Shown: positions 23,701-36,154, counted from the first letter of the stretch. The stretch: 64,000 bases of DNA from Pomphorhynchus laevis (GCA_012934845.2 WNNJ02000033.1:122491-186490), one strand, 5' to 3'. Notes: a model not told the origin generated them from the letters alone. Translations and numbers: made by a program.

Positions 23701-24236
23701 GGATATCATCAAACTATTATCAGATCAATAATGATAATATTTTCGAATCGTTTGCAATTGCCAATACTGCATTACCTTCTCCTTATTCACCTTCTGCTGA
23801 GCATTTTGATTTCTATCAATTCGGCTGCAATCTAGATTGTGATATGGACGGAGACGAGGAAAATCAAATACCAAGTTTGTGCAGTTTATTATTCATGGAA
23901 GATAGATTATCTAGCTCGTTATTCGATACTGATACCTGCTGGGAACATGAAATAAATCCGTTTAGTTCAATTGTTAGTCGGACGTCAGTGCAGCGTCGGA
24001 TGAAACGTAAGCGTAAAAGGGTACTTAATCCGGTACAACGAGTAGAAGCAACGTTCAGGGAGAAAAAGAGAATGTTAAAGCTGAATTGGGCTTTTGAACA
24101 ACTCAGACGGGTATTACCGGAGACGTCATGCAACGGAAAAAGTAAGCTATCAAGAGTGGAAACATTGCGAACGGCTATGGATTATATTCAAACCATGTCA
24201 GCAGCTATATTTAACGCCGACCTATCTTATCCATAA
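23701..24236 (+). CDS. Group A bHLH transcription factor (Fer3/achaete-scute-like), last exon
   Basis: The frame runs to TAA at 24234-24236. There is no ATG near its left end. Instead TTTGTTTGTTTAG ends at 23700, a good polypyrimidine-AG acceptor, so this is probably the last exon and the start codon lies in an exon I did not find. The first in-frame ATG inside is at 23844. Counting from 23694, a basic stretch RRMKRKRKR (101-109, likely nuclear signal) precedes the bHLH at about 115-169: basic region with FREKKRM holding the E-box-contacting Glu and Arg, helix 1 LNWAFEQLRRVLP, loop, helix 2 KLSRVETLRTAMDYIQTM. It would dimerise with a class I E-protein and bind CANNTG sites in the nucleus. 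The pattern fits Fer3/Fer1, Ascl or neurogenin relatives; I cannot place it further. An acidic N-terminal half (DMDGDEE) may be an activation region. Confidence 0.85.
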
Positions 24237-24637
24237 ATTGTCAATTGTCTTAACAGTTTGATAACTTTCAGCAAAAGGGATCATTTGAAATCCATATTTG
24301 TTATTTTATTTACAATTTGTTTTAATCTATCGGTTTTCTAATTTTTTACTAAAGCACTTACTCTAATTTCAAGAAACGTGAAAAACGGTCATTTTTAAGT
24401 GTTTTTTAAATTTTAAATTAGCAAAAATGTTGTAGCAAGTACGTATGCATTTTTAAAATTTTAATTTCTTCTCAAAATTATTTAAATTCTCTATCAAATA
24501 TAAAAATTATTTTGTCTTTACAGTATTTTATTAACCCCGATAAAGTCAAATCGTTGAGTTTCGCAGTAAAAATCACTTTGCACGTATATTCATACATATT
24601 TTTAAAATTCATTTTATTCATCAAAGGTTATTCCTTA
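24237..24637. other. Probable 3' UTR of the bHLH gene and intergenic space
   Basis: AT-rich, no frames. The convergent gene on the minus strand ends at 24638, so the two 3' ends face each other about 400 bases apart. Confidence 0.4.
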
Positions 24638-24715
24638 TCATTCGTCTGGATTTGATTCGACAATTAATTCTTCAATGTGTTTTTCTTGAGCAGCAGTTCG
24701 AGCCTTGGAAATACT
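24638..24715 (-). CDS. Last exon of an unrecognised coiled-coil-like protein
   Basis: On the minus strand TTCATAG precedes the exon. It is 78 bases, starts in phase 0, and reads SISKARTAAQEKHIEELIVE ending SNPDE and TGA (24638-24640). The exon at 25888-26010 ends in phase 0 before GTTAAT, so the two join in frame. The joined C-terminus is rich in Glu, Lys and Ala with a heptad-like spacing. I do not recognise the family. Coding composition and matching phases at both borders argue that it is real. Confidence 0.55.
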   Translation of the reverse strand, partial: SISKARTAAQEKHIEELIVESNPDE

Positions 24716-25887
24716 CTATGAATGATAAAATTATGTTTAAATTAAATTATACATCAGTTAGAGAGTAAAAAGATTTATTCATAAGTAGATTTATTGGTAA
24801 ACTAATGTAATAAAAAGTAATCAATACAGTGTTTTTCAATTACAATTTTAATTGTATAAATAATCATACTATTTCTAATTTTAAAATTATATATATAATT
24901 TTATATTACAAAGATAAATGAACTATCAGTGAATTCAACTATTCTGCATATAACATACACAAAATATGTAACAATTTTAATAATTTCTGTAACGATTTAA
25001 CGTCAAATATCAATTTAGCAACATAATATTTTTGAATTCTTTCAGATCAGCAAACATCAATCTGTAGAATTCGACCAGATTTGTTAACTGAATTTCTGAA
25101 TTTTATAGCCGAAGAAGAAAACTCGTTATCGCTCTGATGATACTCTATATTGGGCAAATATAGTCAAGTAAAGTCAAGTTTGTCGTTATAACTATATCGA
25201 CAAATCTAAAGTTTTTAACTTTTATAGAAAATCATGTCTTTGATTTACCAAAAGAGCAGCTATCAAAAGTAGTTTTATGTTTCAAAGTTTTCAATTTTCA
25301 AATTTCAGTTTTTTAAGTGCCAAATTATCAAACTTTACATGAATTGAAATCATGTAAACTGTATTAGGCCATTAAATAATTTGTAATCAAATAAAAATGT
25401 TAAATATTTGATTAAATTAATTGTTTAATTCTAATTGAATTTTAACTGGAAAATTATTCGTTTTTAATAAAAAATAACTTTTTTATTTTTAAGTTAATTT
25501 AAGTTAATTAAATCATTAAAACTTTATCAAAGATAATTTTCTTTTGAACATGCCGAAAACAACAAAACAGTTTGCAAATCGTCTACATTTTTTTGAGTTT
25601 ATAATTTTATAAGCTTAGTCAATAAGCTTATGGTAATTTACAGGTATTTGAGCTATAAATATTTTTAATAACTTTGAGTAATTCTTTGAGCGTTAAGTTG
25701 AGCAATTGGCTTAAGTGTTAATTTGCTAATTAAAATTAAAAAATAGTAATTTATTTACAAGATTATTTCTAAGATTTCATTTATTTTGTTTTTATGCAAT
25801 TTTTCACTTGATGATTTAAACAAACTCCATGTATAAAAATGTATATAAACTTCATACATAAAAAATGTATACAATAAAAATATTAAC

Positions 25888-26010
25888 CTCAATTAGTTTG
25901 AAATTCAGTCCTGCAATTTTTTCATTTTCTTCCTTGATTGCTAATGTGCCTCGACTTTCGTTTTCAAATAAAACAGAAGGTGGAATCAATTCAGCATTTA
26001 TTGTTGATGA
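25888..26010 (-). CDS. Internal exon of the same unrecognised gene
   Basis: Minus strand: GCTTTTAG acceptor, 123 bases (41 codons, phase 0 at both ends), donor GTTAAT. Product contains AELIPPSVLFENESRGTLAI followed by KEENEKIAGLNFKLIE, charged and helical. It is followed after an intron of about 1.17 kb by the exon at 24638-24715. Upstream exons were not identified in the AT-rich DNA to the right. Confidence 0.55.
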
Positions 26011-26990
26011 CTAAAAGCAATTAAACAATTCAGTCTTGCCATTAAAATGAAGTAATTAATTAATTATTAATTAAACTGTATAGGCAATTGCTTAGTGCAT
26101 CATTTATGAAGTAATATCAAATTGTATTTATTAATGGAATCAAAATTAATATTGTCTCTTTATATGCAATTCGATATTTCGAACTATATTTATAAATAAT
26201 TAAATAATTATTTATGAAAAATTATTATTTTAAATAATAATTTTTGTTTATAAATATTGTTTATGCATCGTCATTCAATGACTATTAATTTTCTAATTTG
26301 TTGGCTTAATTAAGTTTATATAGACACACATTAATTTAATTTGATTCGTGTTGGTCTTGTTTAATGCAATATTTGATTGAGCAGTGAGCTCGCTTAATAT
26401 TTTTTCTCATAAAGATATGTGACTCCTTAAGTCTCAGTTAGCCTGTTAATAATACGTTTGAAATTTTTGCCATAATTAAACTCTTTCATAATTACAGATT
26501 TGAGTGTCGTAATAGATTGACATGTCAGTCAGTTAGATGGAAATCCTCTAATAAAATTTAATAATATCAAATTTTAATTAAGTAAATCTGCTTTATTACC
26601 ATTCCCGGTAATAAATTTATTGTTCACGGGAACTTATAATCGTTCTCGTGAAAAGTAAATAATAGAAGGAATCGTTTACAATAAAGAATATACTTTTTTT
26701 ATTTTGTAATTTTATTTTTTTCTTCTAATTTTTCTTGTGAATATTTCGATTCATTTAAAAATGGAATAAATGAAAAAAATGAAAAAAGGAAATTTTTATT
26801 AGAATGTATTTATGACCTCGATTCATTATATTCTTCTATCGAATACATCATATATTATTAATAAGCCAATTCATAACAAAAAAATTTAAATTTAAATTGT
26901 AATAATAAATTGTATCGTTATATAAATATAAATTGTATATAATTATTTATTATTTATTTTATTTTTGATTTATATATAGTATAAAATACG
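26011..26990. other. AT-rich DNA without a recognised gene
   Basis: No supported exon. Pieces of the common repeat appear near 26820-26960. Confidence 0.4.
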
Positions 26991-27441
26991 TTATTATAAT
27001 ACATCTGCTATTATCCTCATTATAATAAATCGTCTGTTATTTATTAGTTAATTAATATAATTTGATTTTTATTTAATTTCTTACTTTTTATAAATATAAA
27101 TTATATGAAATGTTATATAATTATTTATTATATATTTTGTTTATTATTATACTTGATTTATATATAGTATAAAATACATCGACTTTGTTAGCTTATCTGA
27201 TTTATACAAATGTATAGTAGCATTCTAAAAGAATAGTTTAAAGAAATTAATAATAAATTTGAATCCGTCTTTAAATATTGTTATTTAAAATTAATATAAT
27301 TTAAGATTACATTCGATGAAAAATGTACTTTAATGTACTTTAATGTACTTTAATGTACTTTAATGTACTTTAATGTACTTTAATGTACTTTAATGTACTT
27401 TAATGTACTTTAATGTACTTTAATGTACTTTAATTTTATTT
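26991..27441 (+). repeat. Inverted repeat arm A with an expanded 10-bp array
   Basis: Base-for-base (as far as I could follow) the reverse complement of 36155-36505, except that one TAATGTACTT unit is present 11 times here. Contains the TTTATTAGTTAATTAATATA block and a variant (CATCGACTTTGTTAGC) of the common repeat's end. Confidence 0.85.
27321..27430 (+). repeat. Minisatellite, 10-bp unit x 11
   Basis: TAATGTACTT repeated without change from 27331 to 27430, the first unit being AAATGTACTT. The partner arm at 36 kb has a single unit. Confidence 0.98.
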
Positions 27442-28633
27442 AAAAATACATTAGTTTCTAGCTACTACTTTATGTAGTATTAAGTACGTAGACTCAGTTA
27501 TCTGATCTAATCAAAATATATACAATATACAATATATACAATTTTTTAATATTTAATTAAATATTAAAATGTTGAAACATTGCGATAAAATAATGGTGAA
27601 CATGAATGTTTGTTAAATGAAACCAAACATTAACTAATCAGTTTAAAATGAATAATTGAAATTGAAATTTAATAAAAATATCAATTTATTCATTAAATAT
27701 TCTAACTTTATAATAAATTTATATAAATTTTCATATAAATTTTGATTTTATATTATATTATTATATAAAATATTACGCTATATTTACTCAATAAATTGTA
27801 AGTTACTTAATAAATTGTAAGAAATTGCTTAAGAAACACAATTACAATTTGAAATTTACCGAAACGATAAGATCTTTTAACGAGAAAATTTGACTTATCT
27901 TGATGATAATCAAGATAAGTAACCCCATTATCAGATTGAATTAATTAACTAAATAATTTAATAATTATTTAGCTTTTAATAATTAAATAAGCGTTAAACG
28001 TTAACGATCAAAATGCAATCTCTATTTATAATTTAAATTCTATTTTATTTTGTAGAAACAAAATTTAGCTGTTCGTAAGTTTTAAAATATCATTTTTTAA
28101 TTATTTTTGGAAATATTAAGTATTTAATAGGTTAAAAATAGGTTTAAGATAAAAAACATGATAATTCTAATAATATAAGAATATTATAATAATAAAATAT
28201 TTATATGTAAAAGTTTATATAAAACACTATTAATATATTTTTATAAATATTTATTATAAGTTTTTATAAAGTTTATAAAAGTTAATATATATTTATAAAT
28301 ATTTATTATTTGACATGTAAATATATATGTTCGTGATAGAAATTTATTAATTATATTTAATATTATATTAATTGCTAATTATTATTAATTAATATTATTT
28401 CATTTTTGTTAATAATTAACATTTATTAATATAAGAATTCGATATAAAAAAGTTAATTTTAATTCAAAATAAATTTTATTAATTTAATTTTTATTAAATT
28501 AATAAGACTATTAATTAGTTAGTTAAATTTTATTTATTATGTATTGTTATTCAAAATAATAATATTTTGACTAGCCTTTCAATTTAATCAAACTATTTTA
28601 TATTTATTCAAATAATATAAAAATAAATTATTA
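27442..28633. other. AT-rich DNA without a recognised gene
   Basis: Starts with a piece of the common repeat (TACGTAGACTCAGTTATCTG near 27484). The rest is A/T tracts. Confidence 0.4.
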
Positions 28634-28812
28634 TTATGCTTTATACCCCACCCCATTCATATCATCGCTATCCTCACTGTTAAAGTATCGATCTTGAATA
28701 TTGTATATTGATTGTTTATTTTCTTTAACAATATTTTCAACGGAGTTTATAAAGTTGTAAAAGTATGACGCATGATCTGTGTCAATGAAGATAATCAATC
28801 GTAAAATTTCAC
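28634..28812 (-). CDS. Candidate last exon of an unrecognised gene
   Basis: Minus strand: CTAGATTTTCAG acceptor, then 179 bases to TAA at 28634-28636. In the frame entered with two bases of a split codon it codes for 58 residues starting EILRLIIFIDTDHASYFYNF and ending in an acidic segment DRYFNSEDSDDMNGVGYKA. A hydrophobic strand followed by helices suggests a folded domain, but no family is recognised. No partner exon was found. Confidence 0.4.
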
Positions 28813-29640
28813 CTGAAAATCTAGATTAGTAAATATTGAGATAAATCATAAAATGTTCATATTTGATAATGAAATAAGTAAATACTGATCACCGTAATTT
28901 TATAGGAAGGCAAAATGTGATAAATTGGTCGACACAAAATTATAGATATTACAATATAATTAATAAAAATATTTTTATAACGTATTATAAAAATAACGTA
29001 TATGAAGCAAATTATATAATGTATATGAAACAAATTAAAAATAAATTATTAATAATTTTAATAATTATTAATAAATAATTTTTAATAACAAAAATACAAA
29101 GCAATTTATAAAAATTAAACAATTATTAAAAATAATTGTTGAAGCTTTAAGACATTGAAATTTATAGTTTTAGGGAATAATAATTTGAGCAAAAATTAGA
29201 AGTCAAATGTACTTCATGATATAAAAGCGGATCTACCCTAAAGGACAAACAATTTATTAAATTCTTAAATTCAACTGTTTCTCATAAAACAAAATAAGCT
29301 TTGATCAAAGATATGAAATGTTATAAATCGAACAAGACAGCGTTTGTCCACAAAAAAAGTTTGATTTTTGGCAAAAGGAAAGGAAACACTTCACCACAAA
29401 TGGATATGATTGCAAATTAATATTTTATATGGAAATTAATTGTTATAGTTTTTTGCAATTATCAATTAAGCAAATTCTTATTATAAATTTTATCGCCGGA
29501 AATCTTTGATTTCTGCAGGTATTATTGCAAAAGTCAAATATCCTATCACGAATGAGTGCTGCAAATTCTTAAACGTTAAAATTCATATAATTGTATTTAC
29601 AATAGTAACCTATTAAATTTTAAGCGACAATTGATGTGTG
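28813..29640. other. AT-rich intergenic or intronic DNA
   Basis: No supported feature. A less AT-rich patch at 29480-29570 has short open frames on both strands without recognisable content. Confidence 0.35.
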
Positions 29641-30760
29641 TCAAATCAAATTCGTTGTTCTTTACTTAATTATGTTCTGTATCCACATATTTAAATGCAA
29701 TTCTTAATACTTAATATCATACGTGAAAAATCTTTCAAAAGATCATGCATATTTTCGTGAAAGCCATATATAGGTGGATTTAAAATTTGAATTTGTTTTA
29801 ATAGTCGGTCTCTTAAATTGGTCACACTTTTAGGAAACGAATATTCGACACTTGCTTTATGTTGCCATTCATTGCCGTATTCATCCTTCCATGTCCTAAA
29901 AATGTAATAAAATTAAGACAAAGAAAACTAAATGCGATGAAAAGCCCTTTTGATTCAGAAAATAAAAATTACAAAGTTATTTCATTGCATAATGAAATGC
30001 GATGCCAACTTAACATGATGCATCCGCCAAACATAAACGTCAAGACGTCTTGGTCAACATCCAAGAATTCAATGAGGCAAATTGGGTAGTTGTGTCTAAT
30101 ACTCCTTTAGAACCATCCAACAACTTGTCAACACCAGGGAAAGAGTTTCAGGAGGCTATAGACCATTTTTATATGACAATCACCCTGAAAGTTTCAATAC
30201 GATGTGGGGTGGACTATATGCGGAATCAAACTAGGATTGGTCCTATAGATTCGGCAAGAAGATAATTATGCTTGTCAACAAGAATTCTACAAGTCGGCAA
30301 GAAGAGAATACGGCTCTATTCCAACGAAGTTACGCGACATCCAGATACAGGCAGGCAGTCATTTCATTTCAGTTTTGGTAAATTATTGTAAAATAACAAC
30401 AGAATTTTGGATCAATCATCGGCAAGGTAAATTGTTTTGTGCAAACTCATTACATTTCTAATGATCAACTAATACAGTTGGTACAAGGCCCGGACCATTT
30501 GAGCCATCTTAAGCAGCTGTAACGACTAGAACTGCGCGTTGATTGGTCATGACCATCACTTTTCAGGTCCAAGTGTTTTGATACTCCCTTAAAACAATTC
30601 GATATTCTCAATGTACCAACTTAATGTTTCAGGATTTAATTCAGACCGCGTTGTCTGAAAGTTTTCTTAAAAGTCTGATAACCTTGTTAGGAACATGAGT
30701 CTAGCCAGGGTCTTCACTATACGAATGCCGAGGTTCCTTGGACGGAGTAAAGTAATAACT
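29641..30760 (+). other. Less AT-rich block with short unknown frames, possible old transposon or pseudogene
   Basis: Between 29860 and 30760 base composition is nearer 40% G+C. The frames 29859-30089 (starting at TTG) and 30050-30265 overlap in different phases. The second reads NEANWVVVSNTPLEPSNNL and then STPGKEFQEAIDHFY. I recognise neither and see no splice borders. Best guess is a decayed coding sequence; no function is proposed. Confidence 0.3.
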
Positions 30761-31559
30761 TCTTAACGCTTTGAATATTAATTTTACTTTTAATTTTATT
30801 TTTTTCATCATTTCATTTATTTTAAATTTCAATGAATTTGTGTTTGAAAACTAGTTTCTTTAGCTTTTATCTCTAGTATATGGAAACACTTTTCCACTTC
30901 ATAGCTTTAAATCATCATTAACTTTATCAAAATAAATTTTCGATTAAAATTTAATAAATTTAATCAATTTTATATTAAACGAAAAAGGGAATATATTACA
31001 ATTTATAAAGTATTAAAAATAGCAGCATGTTTATGTAAAATTCTATTTAGTCAGCTGTAATAGAACAGCTTAAGTTGTATTTATTCAGATTAACCAAAAA
31101 AATATGCTAAACAACAACGCGAATTTACAATTTATAATGCTTAAAAATAAATATATTAGATCTCTATCTTTTAACATCTTATTATTACTTGATTATTTTA
31201 GTACATGACCAAAATAATTATAAATATATCCGATCAAATATTATATGACTAAATAATTATATGGGATAATTATAATTGATTAATACTTCAATCAATTAAC
31301 TTTGTAATTATAATTTATTTTAACAACTCACATAAATCAACTTTACGATAATCCTCTTTATACGGGAATCATCTTGTAGAGACCTAATCTGAAGAGTGAT
31401 GATTATGTGATGGATAATATTTATCCATAGTGGTTGTGCGATTTACTTTGATTCCCGCAGTGATGACTAATTAGCCTTACAATTCGCCAAACATAATTTA
31501 TATTTAAGTTTTATTAATTTTATGTATTCTCAAATTTAATGAGAATTGTAAAACACAAA
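30761..31559. other. AT-rich spacer
   Basis: Nothing recognised. Confidence 0.35.
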
Positions 31560-31712
31560 TTACTTTGGTGGAATATAGGCATCTACAATATCTCGAAGAA
31601 CAGTTGCTTTCTTGCTCACAACGGATTTTATCAAATTTTTAATTCTGTTCGGAACACCTTCTTTCTGAATTACATATTCCAGATCACAGTATTGGTCTAC
31701 AAATCGCCCATG
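31560..31712 (-). CDS. Candidate last exon of an unrecognised conserved-looking gene
   Basis: Minus strand: GATTTTAG acceptor, 153 bases, phase 0, TAA at 31560-31562. The 50 residues read HGRFVDQYCDLEYVIQKEGV then PNRIKNLIKSVVSKKATVLR and DIVDAYIPPK, with balanced charge and no low-complexity tract, as expected for a folded C-terminus. Family not recognised. The candidate exon at 34256-34334 ends in phase 0 and could be the one before it. Confidence 0.5.
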   Translation of the reverse strand, partial: HGRFVDQYCDLEYVIQKEGVPNRIKNLIKSVVSKKATVLRDIVDAYIPPK

Positions 31713-32622
31713 CTAAAATCAAAGTCTAATAGTGTAAAACTGATATTTAATCCATAATCCACGATTGTAAAACAGATATTTAATGTATGCTAGAATTAAA
31801 ATTAAAAGCATTACGTAAAATAAATAACTCACATAACAATATATTACATTTTATCCGTATTGCCAATCTTTATAATTGAAAGATACATTTTTAAATAAAT
31901 GCTACTTGAATAGTTAAAATCAAAAGTTAAACACAATATCATTAGATAAATCAGCAACGGATTATTAAAGAAATAATTGGGTGTGCCAATATTAGCATAA
32001 TTAGATCGCATTTACAAATCAAATTTAATATAAAATGCAATTTTAATCTATGTGCCTTGCTAACTTTTTGGCAAGACCCCAAAAAAATATTCGTACATAC
32101 AGCACTTGCTCACCGCTTAAAACGTACGACCATCTTTGCTACAGCGTTAGGCAAAACGCTCTCAAGGATGATAAGATATGACAAAGAATGAAGATTTAAG
32201 ATTCAATTATGACTAGCAACGTATGTTATGACCTAATGAAGAATTAACATTCCCGATTTATTAATAACTAGCAATATTTGCTATTTCTACTATATAACAA
32301 AAATATCCCATATTTAAAAATGTCTTCTTTCGAGGCGTAAATAATCCGCATGCAATTAATTCTTAATAGAATACCAACATATCTTTAGTAAATTCAAGGT
32401 TTTGAAAATCATGTGGAACAATTTACAATCAAAATCCTAGCCGTTAATCCACTTATGACAACGGCTTTTTACAGACGTTGTACCTTTTATATGATCTATG
32501 CCACGAAAGATCTGATTTGCAAAACTTACCATATCTCATATCCAGCCATCTCTTTTAATAATGACGACTTTTTCAATCAATAGTCAATAGTCTATCAAGT
32601 AATAATATTATTGAATAAAAAA
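31713..32622. other. Intron or spacer
   Basis: AT-rich. A patch at 32050-32200 is less AT-rich and carries ATGGTCGTACGTTTTAAGCG before GTGAGC on the minus strand, which could be a short first exon, but its phase does not fit the exon at 31712. Confidence 0.3.
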
Positions 32623-33630
32623 CAGCTGGGCAATCATAATTTTTATTTTAGCAAAATCGAAAAAAAGGTTTATTTAAATTTTCGAACCCAACTGTGTTCA
32701 TAATCAGGAATTATTTCAGTAGCTGTTAAACTTTGTACATTTTCATACCGTTTCAGGAAAACAGCTACACATCGGTTAGTTCAAAGAAGAGAATAAAAAT
32801 ACACTGAGCAGAAACGAGTATGTATTGCAATCAAAAATATAAAATATATAAAAACCAACAAAACAAAAACAATTAGTAATTCAAAATAAATTTAATGCAA
32901 TCAAAAGAAAACATATAATACAAATTAAGCAATTAAACAATACAATTGAAATTTCAGAGACAATATAATCAACTACAAATATATTTAAATTAGATCGAAA
33001 TTAGACATCATAAAAGCCAAAACACAAAGAAGACAATCACTGCAGAACATATATCAATGTAAGCATATAACTTCCAGTATTGCCCTCTAAACATTTTCAT
33101 AACTTCCAGTATTGCCCTCTAAACATTTCTGCTCATAGGACTTAATCAATAGTGATTTCTAGGCAACCCTAGTTTTTCGGTAAGGTTGAATCAACTCAAT
33201 CTTTGCCGAGTCAATATCCAGCAGTGGCCAGCCTTCCTAGCATGTTATGTAATGGCACATTTAACTATTCAGGTGTGTTTTATTTCAGGAAGCCTCTCTC
33301 GTAGGTGATGACGAGTCTGTTTAACGCATAATTTCTCACACGAGGAGCAAGGGATGCTGAATAATTACACCAAGAGGTTCCATTTTGGTTTATGCTTAAA
33401 GAAGCCAGATAATTTACTGTTGGATTTTAAGTAGCAGGAATACTGCATTTACAATCACTTATTCTCTTCTTTGAACTAGCCTATCTGTAGCTGTTTTCCT
33501 GAAGCGATATAAAAATGAACAAAGTTTAATAGCTACTAAAACAATTCCTGATTATAAACACAGTTGTGTTCGAAAATTTGAATAAACCTTTTTCGATTTT
33601 GCTAAAATAAAAATTGCGGTTGTCCATATG
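32623..33630. mobile_element. Non-autonomous DNA transposon with long terminal inverted repeats
   Basis: About 150 bases at each end are imperfect inverted copies: left 32623-32815, right about 33460-33630. Matching landmarks are TTTTTATTTTAGCAAAATCG on the left and its complement at 33592-33611, the AATCAGGAATTATTT / CAATTCCTGATT pair, CAGGAAAACAGCTACA / TGTAGCTGTTTTCCTG, and GTTCAAAGAAGAGAATAA / TTATTCTCTTCTTTGAAC at the inner edges. The roughly 650-base core holds no transposase frame. It contains a 30-base direct repeat (ATAACTTCCAGTATTGCCCT, about 33066 and 33101). Superfamily not determined. Confidence 0.8.
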
Positions 33631-34255
33631 TTTTTCTTTTAATTTTTGGGACAATAAGAATCTTTAATATAAAATTGTTTAGATTACCAAAGCCTAATAT
33701 TTTCTTCAATAAATCTTTTTTTTTTCACTGAAGTCGAAAAAAGTTTAATTTTTCATTGTCAACCAACTTTGCCAATTTGCAAAGGTAAATGAATTTTTTG
33801 TATCTATGTATTTCAGAAGAATACAATATATTATTTATTATATATTATTTATAATTATTTATCGTTAAATAAAATTATCTATTTAGCCTCACTGCTATGA
33901 TGGATCGAATAATACCGGCCGAAACCTGATAACATAGCAGTTCCTCCTGATGACCTTTGTTCGTTTTTCGAATACGTAGTCTGTTATTTATTAGTAAATT
34001 AATAAAAATTAACTTTATCTTCAACTTATATTTTAAATTTTAACTTGATATAAATTGTATAAAATTTATATAGTATAAAATACGTAAGCTCAGTAATTTT
34101 TATTTAAATTTGGGATATTATTCAGATAGTATTGTAAATCCCATTATATGATTACTTCTTCTATGATGAAATGTCATAGCAAAAATATTCACGGAAAAGT
34201 AATATTTTGTAATAAAAATGACATAAACACAATTTAAAAAAAATATTTTCAATAC
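33631..34255 (-). repeat. Interspersed repeat copy, minus sense, in AT-rich DNA
   Basis: Common repeat at about 33890-34100 (CGAAACCTGATAACATAGCA through a TATAAAATACGTAAGCTCAG variant of its end). The rest is AT-rich. Confidence 0.65.
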
Positions 34256-34334
34256 CTGGTTTGTTACTGGTGATGCGGTCAATTCCATTGTAAGCAACCG
34301 CTCATTTTTCACATTGAGGTTTGTCATTGCAAAC
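34256..34334 (-). CDS. Candidate internal exon of an unrecognised gene
   Basis: Minus strand: acceptor TTAAAACAG, 79 bases entered with one base of a split codon, leaving in phase 0 at donor GTATTG. Reads FAMTNLNVKNERLLTMELTA then SPVTNQ. The composition is far less A/T-biased than its surroundings, and the phase allows joining to the exon at 31560-31712. Too short for a family call. Confidence 0.35.
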
Positions 34335-36154
34335 CTGTTTTAACTTAAGTACATATTAGTTACTAAGTGATTGTTAGATACGTGAAGCAATAGATACAAA
34401 CGAATTATACAAACACTATCGTTAGTAAAACAAAGTTTCTCGGTGATCAGGTGATAACATAGGTTAGCGAAATATCAATAAATAATTTCCTATTTTCTTT
34501 GATCCAGCTCTAATAATTCTTTAAAAAATATACTCTTTATTCTAAGTTTATCATGAATTTCCGACAATTATTGATGGAAATTCAAAAAAGGATAAAGCAC
34601 AATTAAATATTTTTAATATTTTTAATAATTTAAAAAAAGTATAATATATATACTTTATTAAAGTCTATTATGAATTTCCGATAATTATTTATCGACATTT
34701 AACAAAGATTAACACTGAAATATATTTTGAAGTGCTTTTACTTTTTTAAAAAGTAATATTCTCAATGATCAGGCAATAAAGTAAAAAAGGTAAAAAAAAT
34801 CATTACCAGGTAAATTCATTTACTCAATGATAGCGAAACGAGTAAACCAGAGAATATAATTGTTTGGGACAGCAAAGCGTGCTCTTTTTAGTATTCAATA
34901 ATAAAGTTGTTAAAAATAACTTTATTAAAACAATGAATTGTATCATTGAATATTTATTCTATGGAAAAATTATTATCAGCGAAAGAAGCTCGATTTATGA
35001 AAAATTAATAAATTGAACTTAATTAAGTCTATCATGAAGTTCCGATAATTATTGATCGAAATTGAAAAAAAGATAAAACACAATTAAATATTTTAGTTAA
35101 ATATTATAACATTTTTAATGTCAATCGTCAATTAGCTGGAAGTTTTCTTCCATTCGAAAACTGGATTATGCATCTCTAGTTATGTTGACTACTCACCATT
35201 GTTACTGAATACAGTCTTCCTAAATTAATCGCAAACATGACCTTTACAAAAAGGCGAAAGACAATCTTGCACCAACATAGTGATTCAAGATTATTTTTAT
35301 AATAAAAATTAGATTAGTGATATATACAAAAAGCTTGATAGTACGTAAAGCTCGATTTAAAGTATCGTAAAATATTGCAATAGCAATTTAAAATTTAAAA
35401 ATCTTATGCTTTTAATTTTGCGTTTATTTTCATTATATTAAATATTATGCATTATATATACTTGTTAAATTGTTTATTGAATACCATAAAAATTATACGG
35501 TAGACGACAAAAAAGCAATTAAAAAATGGTATAACAAAGAATTACATCGGTAATATTCATCGGGATTTATGCAAAAGCTACTTTTATTCGTGTTTAAACA
35601 ACACGATCTGCATTATTTTAAAATTCAAAATGATGTTCATTTGAAATATGTTTTTAATTTTTTACAAAATCTTGATTTAATTAATCAAGATTAAATCTTG
35701 ATATAATAGATAAAACGGAGGTTAAATGTCTTTATACTGTTCTGTCGTAATTATTCCTTGTAGAATAGACTAGCCCTACACTTATGCTTACGAAAAAAAT
35801 CGATTATTTGTTTCTATATTACGATTAAAATAAAATTTACCTATAAATGATTTAAATGAAAATGAATGATATCCAATATACGGTATAATTAATGAAATAG
35901 TTACCATAGAAACTAACTTATTTTTAAATATTCATCATTTAAAGACGGATTCAAGTTTATTATTAATTGAAATTAATTATTTTATCATTAATTGAAAATG
36001 ATGTTTTTCCCGGTGTGATATGATTATCTAACGTAATACCATATTCTAATACTATGAACTACTCATTCATAAAAATTTTCCGCTTAAGAGTTTTAATTTA
36101 TTTTTTTATAATATTTAGCAACAATATTGATTATTAAATTTTCTCGATGTATAA
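34335..36154. other. AT-rich DNA with remnants of a second repeat type
   Basis: At 34440-34530 an inverted copy of the GGAGCTGGATCAAAG / TTTCGCTAACCT repeat also seen at 16.4 and 60.85 kb. Short related pieces (AGTCTATCATGAA.TTCCGA) recur at about 34545, 34660 and 35020. No genes recognised. Confidence 0.5.

Noticed and set aside
27321-27430. Regular array that could be mistaken for a CRISPR
   Set aside because: The 10-base unit is contiguous with no spacers; it is a minisatellite.
29859-30265. Two overlapping frames as a host gene
   Set aside because: No family recognised, conflicting phases and no splice borders; kept only as an unknown block.
32098-32118. Possible first exon MVVRFKR before GTGAGC
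   Set aside because: Too short, and its phase gives an immediate stop when joined to the exon at 31712.
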